Shown here: piece after piece, positions 58,261-64,000 of the stretch | Layout of the letters: every line of letters starts with the position of its first letter | How positions within the stretch are numbered: the stretch's first letter is position 1 | Source: Pseudoselenomonas ruminantium | Lineage (GTDB): Bacteria > Bacillota > Negativicutes > Selenomonadales > Selenomonadaceae | Direction: 5' to 3' | NCBI RefSeq assembly: GCF_900104055.1 | Contig: NZ_FNJQ01000006.1 | Location: forward strand, 37,783 to 101,782 | DNA: 64,000 bases | Position numbers and translations under genes: made by a program | Notes under the pieces: model-generated | Database searches by the model: none | The model's input: the letters and a program-made list of their open reading frames with translations, nothing else | What the model was told of the DNA's origin: nothing

Positions 58261-58291
58261 TTATGGCTTTTTATAAGTTTTCAGTAACGGC

Positions 58292-58319
58292 TTAAGTTTT
58301 GGCTGATTTTGCACGATAT
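58292..58319 (+). promoter_or_regulatory. Sigma-28-like promoter upstream of the TPS adhesin
   Basis: TTAAGTTT (58292-58299), 12 bases, CACGATAT (58312-58319), almost the flagellin promoter at 4835-4861 but with one more spacer base. It is 334 bases before tpsA. The rest of 58261-58652 holds an untranslated region with short frames and no gene I can support. Confidence 0.4.
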
Positions 58320-58652
58320 ACATAACAGGATGGAAAAAATTTCGTCCTTGGCAGGATTTTGCTGTTAAGGGGGCGAATGTTAGAGTTGTGATTACTGAAG
58401 TTGTTATCGTTGCGAAAGGCGGGACAGGTATGAAGACGTTGGCGTTACAGGGCTGGGAAATTTGTGGCGTTTTTTGTGTGCCTAAATCTGTCCTTTCGGG
58501 GGGGACAACTGTCACTTAGTCATAGCTGGTTATCAACAAGTCAATAACGGTGGATTTGTGCCTTCCTTTAGCGGGATGGCGGGTGTTTTCTGCCCGTCTG
58601 CCTGCTGAGGGGAGGCTTTTTCATTTGTTTGCTGGGAAAGGAATGAGGCAGG

Positions 58653-61600
58653 ATGAAAAGGAATGACAAGCTTTCACGGAAAGCCCGTTACGGGATATTG
58701 GCGGCGATTGTAGCCGGGGCCTTCAGCATTATGCCGGCGGCCCAGGCTCTGCCTACGGGCGGGGCTTCGGGGACGGCTACCATTACGAAGAGCAGCGGTA
58801 CGACCATGGATATTGCCAGCTCGGTCGCGAACAATCTGCTGACCTGGCAGGATTTTTCTGTGGCTCAGGGGGAAACGGTGAACTTTGCCGGCGCCAATAA
58901 TTATCTGAATGTGGTGCTGGGTTCCAGCCGTTCCGATATTCTGGGCAGTATTACCGGCAGTCAGGCCCATATCTGGCTGGTGAATCCCAACGGCATTTTG
59001 GTGGGGGATGGGGCCACCATCAATGTGGGAAGCCTGCATCTATCCACCGCTGACATCAGCGGCAATATAGCGAATTTTACGACGCCAGAGGCTGCTCTTT
59101 CTGGTGTGACGCAGTTCAAGGGGGATGTGGTCAACAAGGGCACGCTGACGGCGGCGCAGGATATCACCGTGGATGGCAATAATGTCACCTTCAAGAATGT
59201 GACGAATGTGACGGCGGGGACCACCCTTACGGTTAAGGCGGCAAGCACCGATGCCTTCCATGTGGGGCGCACGGATACGACGAACCTGACACTGGCTGAC
59301 GGTAGTACAGATCCCACCTATTACAAGTTGATCAGTACGGCTGCGGAATTGCAGGCAATCAAGGATGACCTTTCCGGCAATTATATGCTGGCAGGGGATA
59401 TTGAGTGTGGAAGCTATGAAAATTTTGCCACCATAGGTAAAACGGGAGAGGCTACGGGCAATCCTTTTACGGGAAAATTGGATGGCTTGAATTATGCCAT
59501 AAAAGACCTTTCCATAACCGTTAACACGGGCGCCGCGTTATTTTGGGGGATAAAGTCAGCATCCATAGAAAATCTGGTTTTGCAAGGCGGGTCGCGAACT
59601 GCTGCTGGTCAGCGGGCGGCCGGTATAGCAGCATATATTAATGCGCCAGACGCTGGTGGAAAGGCAAGTCTTGTTCAGAATGTTTATAATTTGGGTTGCA
59701 CGGTTACGTCAGCGGATGCTTCAACGGGAGGCCTGTTTGGTCAGGTTGACGCAAAATCGGCGGTAATCAAGAATGTTGGCAATACGGCGGACGTCACGGG
59801 CAAGTATGTGGGTGGTATTGCCGGTTCCTTACGGGATGTGGATGCTCCTGGCAGCGGAACGGCGGTTTCCATTGAGAACGCCTATAACCAAGGCAAGATT
59901 ACGGCATCCGATGGCCAAAGTGAATATCAGGTAGGCGGAATTGTAGGTCTCTGTGAGGCCGAAAATGTGACCTTTACAAATGTTTATAATACGGGAACGA
60001 TTAATGGCAATAAGGAAAAATCGCAAACAGGCGGTGTTATTGGCAAAATCGCCAATACAGGTGTGACGATAACTAATGTTTATAATACTGGTGAAGTCAC
60101 AGGGAAAACATATGTTGGCGGCATTGTGGGGAGCAATAACAGAGGCACGATAACTAAGGCTTATAACACTGGTAAAATAACAGGTGAGTACGTTTATGGA
60201 AATAACAACGGTGTTGTCGGCGGCATTGTCGGCGGTAATTATGGCAACCTGACCAATGTCTATAATACCGGCGATATCAAAGGCGGCTATGGCGTAGGCG
60301 GTATTGTGGGACTCAATGGTTCTTGGGATGGTGAGTCTGCGCGTGTTTTAACCGAGTCGAGCACAATCAAGAATGCCTATAATACGGGCAAGCTTACAGC
60401 CGTAACTGCTGTGGGTGGTATTATCGGCAATGACTGGACACAAATGGCGTCGGGCAGTATACAGAATGTGTCGGTAGAAAATGCTTACGCCGCAGGCGAG
60501 ATAGTAAGAGAATCTGCTGAGCATAGCGGTGGTGTTGTGGGAATTGCTAGCCGCTGGGGACGAGGAGAGATTAAGAACGCCTACTATATCTACGGTGATG
60601 ATAATGGCTGGGGGACGAAAGTTTCCTCGGCAGAAGATATGCAGAAGCTGGCCACCTTCAGTGCCTGGGGCAGTGATATTACCAGCGATGGCAACAGCGA
60701 TACGGCCGCCTGGCGCATCTATGAAGGCAATACCATGCCGCTGCTGACGGCCTTCCTGACTCCACTGGAACTGAAAGATACCACGGTAACTTATGATGGG
60801 CAGGAGCATACCTTGGGCAATGTTGCCAAGCTGGATGCCACGAAGATTTTGGGCGGTACCTTGCCGTCTTATACGGAAGTCGGTGACCACAGTTACAGCA
60901 GCCTTTCCAGCCTGTACTCGAATCAGCATGGCTACAATATCAAGGCGAGCGGCGACACCGCCACACTGACTATTGCTCCCATTGCCCTTGAATTGACGGC
61001 AAGTGGTTACAGCAAGACCTATGACGGCACCACCACGGCCACCGGCGGCACTTCGGTCGTAACCAAGGGGAATATTCTGGGTGGCGTAGGCGGCTTGACT
61101 GTGCAGACTGTTTACAGCAACAAAAATGCGGGCACGAATAAGGATATGACTGCAAGCGTCACTGGTTTGGGGAGTATTTATCAGGTAACCACTGTCAGCA
61201 AGGACAATGCCATCACCGCTGCTCCGCTGACCGTGACGGTAACGGATGCCAGCAAGCAGTATGATGGTACTACGGAATTGACGAATGGTGCATATACGGT
61301 CACCACGGGCCAGCTTTATGGCACGGACGCAGTGAGCGGCGGCACTTATGCTTATGCGGACAAGAATGCCGGTACGGGCAAGACCGTGAGCCTGACGGGG
61401 CTGACGGTCAATGATGGCAACGAGGGCAAGAACTATGAACTGACCGTAGTCAACAGCACGAACAGCAGCATCACTGCCGCCCCGCTGACCTTGACGGTGG
61501 ACGATTATAGCAAGGAATACGACGGTACCACGAGTGCCCCGGGGGCAACCTACAGTATTACCACTGGTCAGGTATTTGCAGGCGACAGCCTGAGTGGCGG

Positions 61601-62009
61601 GACCTTTGCCTTTGACGACATTGAACCTGGCACGGGCAATACACTGACCCTGTCCGGTGTGGTGGTTAATGATGGCAACGGCGGTCAGAACTATGAAATC
61701 CCGACCTACGTGCCAAACACCAGTGCTTCCATTACCGTCAACACCGCCAATGCGAAAGTAAAACTAATCGATGACCGCCTGGCCGATAAGGGTTCTTCCC
61801 GGTCGCAGATTGAAGGCGTGACCGCTTCCCCGGATTCGGAACCCGCTGCCGTTAATGAAAACAGTGGCAATGGAAAACCGCAGGTGCAGGGGAAACAAAC
61901 GCCTGTCCATGATTGGGATGGTGAAAAAGTTCTCACCGTAGAGAATGAAGGTGTCAACCCACCGGCATCCATGAGTGCCGAAGAAGTGGCTTCTCAGGAA
62001 GGCAAATAA
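58653..62009 (+). CDS. TpsA exoprotein: filamentous hemagglutinin-type adhesin with GLUG and YDG repeats
   Basis: 1118 residues. A long signal peptide (KARYGILAAIVAGAFSIMPAAQA, cleavage near 32) precedes the TPS secretion domain: LLTWQDFSVAQGETVNFAGANNYLNVVLG, SRSDILGSITGSQAHIWLVNPNGILVGDGATINVGSLHLST. Residues about 340-650 have GLUG-like repeats (NVYNTGEVTGKTYVGGIVGSN). Residues about 700-1030 carry MBG/YDG repeats such as SKQYDGTTELTNGAYTVTTGQ. The tail is Ser/Glu-rich, without an autotransporter barrel. It should be moved across the outer membrane by the TpsB encoded 18 bases downstream. GAGG 6 bases before the ATG. Adhesin or biofilm role is inference; ligand unknown. Confidence 0.9.
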   Translation: MKRNDKLSRKARYGILAAIVAGAFSIMPAAQALPTGGASGTATITKSSGTTMDIASSVANNLLTWQDFSVAQGETVNFAGANNYLNVVLGSSRSDILGSITGSQAHIWLVNPNGILVGDGATINVGSLHLSTADISGNIANFTTPEAALSGVTQFKGDVVNKGTLTAAQDITVDGNNVTFKNVTNVTAGTTLTVKAASTDAFHVGRTDTTNLTLADGSTDPTYYKLISTAAELQAIKDDLSGNYMLAGDIECGSYENFATIGKTGEATGNPFTGKLDGLNYAIKDLSITVNTGAALFWGIKSASIENLVLQGGSRTAAGQRAAGIAAYINAPDAGGKASLVQNVYNLGCTVTSADASTGGLFGQVDAKSAVIKNVGNTADVTGKYVGGIAGSLRDVDAPGSGTAVSIENAYNQGKITASDGQSEYQVGGIVGLCEAENVTFTNVYNTGTINGNKEKSQTGGVIGKIANTGVTITNVYNTGEVTGKTYVGGIVGSNNRGTITKAYNTGKITGEYVYGNNNGVVGGIVGGNYGNLTNVYNTGDIKGGYGVGGIVGLNGSWDGESARVLTESSTIKNAYNTGKLTAVTAVGGIIGNDWTQMASGSIQNVSVENAYAAGEIVRESAEHSGGVVGIASRWGRGEIKNAYYIYGDDNGWGTKVSSAEDMQKLATFSAWGSDITSDGNSDTAAWRIYEGNTMPLLTAFLTPLELKDTTVTYDGQEHTLGNVAKLDATKILGGTLPSYTEVGDHSYSSLSSLYSNQHGYNIKASGDTATLTIAPIALELTASGYSKTYDGTTTATGGTSVVTKGNILGGVGGLTVQTVYSNKNAGTNKDMTASVTGLGSIYQVTTVSKDNAITAAPLTVTVTDASKQYDGTTELTNGAYTVTTGQLYGTDAVSGGTYAYADKNAGTGKTVSLTGLTVNDGNEGKNYELTVVNSTNSSITAAPLTLTVDDYSKEYDGTTSAPGATYSITTGQVFAGDSLSGGTFAFDDIEPGTGNTLTLSGVVVNDGNGGQNYEIPTYVPNTSASITVNTANAKVKLIDDRLADKGSSRSQIEGVTASPDSEPAAVNENSGNGKPQVQGKQTPVHDWDGEKVLTVENEGVNPPASMSAEEVASQEGK
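59690..60600 (+). repeat. GLUG-type repeat array inside tpsA
   Basis: Repeated coding units containing NVYNTG ... VGGIVG, each about 25-35 residues, with at least six recognisable copies. This segment is more A+T-rich than the rest of the gene, suggesting separate origin or rapid change. Confidence 0.7.
60760..61735 (+). repeat. MBG/YDG-type repeat array inside tpsA
   Basis: Four units of about 75-85 residues, each starting near TYDG or KQYDGTT (TVTYDGQEH, SKTYDGTTTA, SKQYDGTTEL, SKEYDGTTSA) and separated by ITAAPLT. Units 3 and 4 share LTVNDGNEGKNYE / VVVNDGNGGQNYE, so they arose by recent duplication. Confidence 0.75.
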
Positions 62010-62027
62010 ACAAAGAAATCGAGGTAG

Positions 62028-63707
62028 ATGAATTTGAGACAGGTAAAAGCAAGACACATCAGCAGACAGGATAACTTCGTGAGCAGCAAAGGTCTGGCTG
62101 CCCTGTTGGCGGCCGCGTTCATATCCGTACCCCTCACGGCAGGGGCGGCTCCTGCCGTGCCGAATCCCGGCGACAGCATAAGCAGGCCCCAGGTAGCGGA
62201 CAGCAAGCCCTTAGTGGAGAACGACGGGGCTGTCACGGCGTCTGTTCCCACAGGCACGAAATTCAAGCTGCAAAGCGTCAAGGTAAACCATGAAGGCATG
62301 AAGCTGAAAGAGGATAAGCTCCAGAACATTACCCAAAATATCATCGGTAAGGAGATCTCAGCTCAGGAACTCAATGCTGCCGTAGCAGAAATAACCGCCT
62401 ATGCCCGCAAGGCCGGCTACCCCGCCGCCATTGCCTATATCCCCGAGCAGACGGCCAAAGAGGGCAATCTGCAGCTCAATATCGAGCCGGGCCGCTTTGC
62501 CAAAATCATCATTGAAAATGAAGGCGTTCTGCAGGAGCGCCTGCCCAAGGGCTATCTGGCAGGACTGAAAGAAGGCCAGATCATCCGTACCGGCAAGATG
62601 GAAAAAGCCCTGCACAATCTCCGGGATCTGCCGGGAGTAACGGTGCAGGCCGTCCTGTCGCCAGGGGCAGAGCAGGGCACCAGCGATCTGACGGTCAAAT
62701 TGGCCAAGGGAGACGTGGATACATACGTACTCTATGCGGAGAACTACGGCAATAAGGCTGCGGGCCGTTACCGCTATGGCCTGCAGGCTGACTGGCGTAA
62801 TCTGGGGGGCTCCGGTTCCCGCCTGAACGCCGGGGTGCTGATTTCCAACAGCAATCAGCAGGGGTATAATATCGGCTGGGAAACGCCGGTGGGACATAGT
62901 GCCACGGTGATGGGCATCGGTTACAGTCATTCCAACTATGAACTGGGCAGCATCTACAGCCAGCTGGGAGCGAAGGGCCGTTCCGATACCGTCAGCCTCT
63001 ATGGCAGAACCCCGCTGATCAATCGGGTGATGGAAGGATTGAATCTGGTCTACGGCTATAACTATCGGAAGCTGAAGGATGAATTGAACGGTATGAACTT
63101 TGGCGGCCGTCATGCCCATTCCTTCAATCTCGGTTTGGATGGCCGCGCCCGCACTACGGAGAATGTCCTGTTGTACAATGTGACGCTCCATAGCGGCAAT
63201 ATGACGCCGGATTCTGGGGTGGCCAGATTAATGGCGGAAGCTGGCGGCACCAAAGGCCGTTTCACCAAGGGAACCTTTGATGTTACGGGCCTGCAGAAAC
63301 TGGGCGGCCCCTTCGATGTGATGCTGAAGCTCTCCGGTCAGAAAGCCGCCAGCAACCTGGACAGCAGCGAGCATATCTACCTAGGTGGTGCCAAAGGCAT
63401 CAGGGCTTACCCCCAGGGCGAAGCCTCCGGCGATGAAGGCATCTTAGGCAATCTGGAACTGCGCTACCATACCCCCGTCAAGGGCCTGACTCTTTCCACC
63501 TACTTCGATGCCGGCACGGTGAAAGCCGAAAAGTCCCGGAGCGGCAATACCACACTGAAAGGCTGGGGCCTTGGCCTGACCTACGCCCAGCCCAACGACT
63601 GGTTTGCCCGTGTCGACTACGCCCGCCGCATCGGCTTTGCCGACAACCTCTCCCGCGACGCGGAGAGCCGCGGCCGTCTTTGGTTCATGGCTGGGAAAAT
63701 CTTCTAA
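62028..63707 (+). CDS. TpsB outer-membrane transporter (ShlB/FhaC/HecB family)
   Basis: 559 residues. Signal peptide (LAALLAAAFISVPLTAGAAPA), then a POTRA region (LQSVKVNHEGMKLKEDKLQNITQNIIGKEISAQELNAAVAEITAYARKAGYPAAIAYIPEQ and a second unit near 170-215), then a 16-strand barrel domain from about 225 with YGLQADWRNLGGSGSRLNAGVL and the conserved loop motif YLGGAKGIRAYPQGEASGDEG (the VRGY-equivalent). The protein ends in Phe, as outer-membrane barrels do. It secretes the TpsA encoded upstream. GAGGTAG precedes the ATG. Confidence 0.92.
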   Translation: MNLRQVKARHISRQDNFVSSKGLAALLAAAFISVPLTAGAAPAVPNPGDSISRPQVADSKPLVENDGAVTASVPTGTKFKLQSVKVNHEGMKLKEDKLQNITQNIIGKEISAQELNAAVAEITAYARKAGYPAAIAYIPEQTAKEGNLQLNIEPGRFAKIIIENEGVLQERLPKGYLAGLKEGQIIRTGKMEKALHNLRDLPGVTVQAVLSPGAEQGTSDLTVKLAKGDVDTYVLYAENYGNKAAGRYRYGLQADWRNLGGSGSRLNAGVLISNSNQQGYNIGWETPVGHSATVMGIGYSHSNYELGSIYSQLGAKGRSDTVSLYGRTPLINRVMEGLNLVYGYNYRKLKDELNGMNFGGRHAHSFNLGLDGRARTTENVLLYNVTLHSGNMTPDSGVARLMAEAGGTKGRFTKGTFDVTGLQKLGGPFDVMLKLSGQKAASNLDSSEHIYLGGAKGIRAYPQGEASGDEGILGNLELRYHTPVKGLTLSTYFDAGTVKAEKSRSGNTTLKGWGLGLTYAQPNDWFARVDYARRIGFADNLSRDAESRGRLWFMAGKIF

Positions 63708-63741
63708 ATCAAAAATAGAAAAGCCCCCCTGTCTTGCATCT

Positions 63742-64000
63742 TGATATGCTCCCTATTAGGTAGACAGAAGAAATAATAAAACTGTCTGCTTGATAGGGAG
63801 CATTTTATGTACAAGAAGAGATTATCACCCGAAGAGAAAATCCACTTCATTGAAAAGTATAAACGTGGAGAGGGCAGTTATGCCTCCATAGCCGCGGATG
63901 CAGGCGTTGACAGCAGATCCTTCAGGCAATGGGTTCGTAACTATGATGCTTGCGGCCCGGATGTATTCTTCAAACGACATCATCAGCGCTATTCTGTTGA
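63742..64000 (+). mobile_element. IS3-family (IS150-like) element, left end (continues past window)
   Basis: From about 63742 (TGATATGCTCCCTATTAGG) to the window end. ATGCTCCCTAT (63746-63756) and AGACAG pair with CTGTCT and ATAGGGAGCAT (63793-63803). The 3' arm holds the Shine-Dalgarno GGGAG of the transposase, so read-through mRNA would hide it. Upstream, AAAAGCCCCCCTGT looks like the left arm of the tpsB terminator cut by the insertion. Confidence 0.7.
63807..64000 (+). CDS. IS3-family transposase OrfA, N-terminal part
   Basis: The first 64 residues only. MYKKRLSPEEKIHFIEKYKRGEGSYASIAADAGVDSRSFRQWVRNYDACGPDVFFK is a helix-turn-helix of the IS3/IS150 OrfA type, which binds the ends of the element. 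In the full element OrfA would be joined to OrfB (DDE transposase) by frameshifting; that part is outside the window. GGGAG is 6 bases before the ATG. Confidence 0.8.
   Translation, partial: MYKKRLSPEEKIHFIEKYKRGEGSYASIAADAGVDSRSFRQWVRNYDACGPDVFFKRHHQRYSV

Noticed and set aside
58330..58368. Short frame MEKISSLAGFCC in the tpsA upstream region
   Set aside because: It ends Cys-Cys like the cysW leader, but lacks a good ribosome site and is far from any sulfur gene.
58389..58518. Open frame of about 45 codons upstream of tpsA
   Set aside because: No ribosome site and no recognisable protein; treated as untranslated region.

Overview
The window reads as chromosome of a Negativicutes bacterium, most likely a Selenomonadaceae member (Selenomonas-like). 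That is an inference from gene content. It combines Firmicutes-type genes (sepF-ylmH-divIVA-lspA-rluD-pyrR, nrdR, rodZ-like) with outer-membrane genes (a complete TpsA/TpsB two-partner secretion pair), flagellins, a sodium-pump decarboxylase pair and a polyamine uptake operon. No rRNA or tRNA gene and no CRISPR array was seen.

Layout. 1-4.2 kb: the 3' end of a ZIP metal transporter, then potABCD. 4.3-12 kb: a flagellar island with a large flagellin behind a sigma-28-like promoter, two GT8 glycosyltransferases, and on the minus strand a second flagellin with an HEMTH zinc-protease domain in its middle (flagellinolysin type), preceded by a secreted protein gene. 12-13.4 kb: bioY under a predicted BirA operator, and an amidase. 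13.4-30.7 kb: a sulfur-assimilation region (sulfate ABC transporter, AprA/AprB-like APS reductase, CysDN, a small sulfite reductase, MetY, CysK). It is split by a foreign-looking block (FAD oxidoreductase, DUF4127 protein, PheC-like dehydratase, MazG). 30.8-36.7 kb: an uncharacterised protein, a small membrane protein and a cobalamin block cbiT-F-G-H-J. 36.7-37.4 kb: a 5'-truncated chemotaxis receptor. 37.5-52.6 kb: an Rrf2 regulator and housekeeping genes, ending with cbiK and a decarboxylase gamma/beta pair. 52.7-56 kb: an aminotransferase and a U32 peptidase on the minus strand. 56.2-58.3 kb: an IS607-type element with TnpB. 58.6-63.7 kb: the TPS adhesin and its transporter. The window ends inside an IS3-type element.

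The most striking feature is the sulfur region. A near-identical promoter with an overlapping palindrome, and a leader made of an invariant block followed by an intrinsic-terminator hairpin, each occur three times. The hairpin shows compensatory base changes between copies, so it is a strong candidate for a cis-acting sulfur-responsive attenuator. Two genes here carry DUF2292 (YezD) modules: a tandem-domain small protein encoded between promoter A and leader A, and the C-terminus of CysN. A short upstream frame ending Cys-Cys-stop overlaps the cysW start. An Rrf2-family regulator with a cysteine cluster, about 9 kb downstream of the cys genes, is a candidate trans-acting factor. These regulatory links are inference.

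Other points worth following are the proteolytic flagellin beside a glycosylation-type locus, the sigma-28-like site shared by flagellin, secreted protein and possibly the TPS adhesin, and the remodelled region between cysT and cysW.
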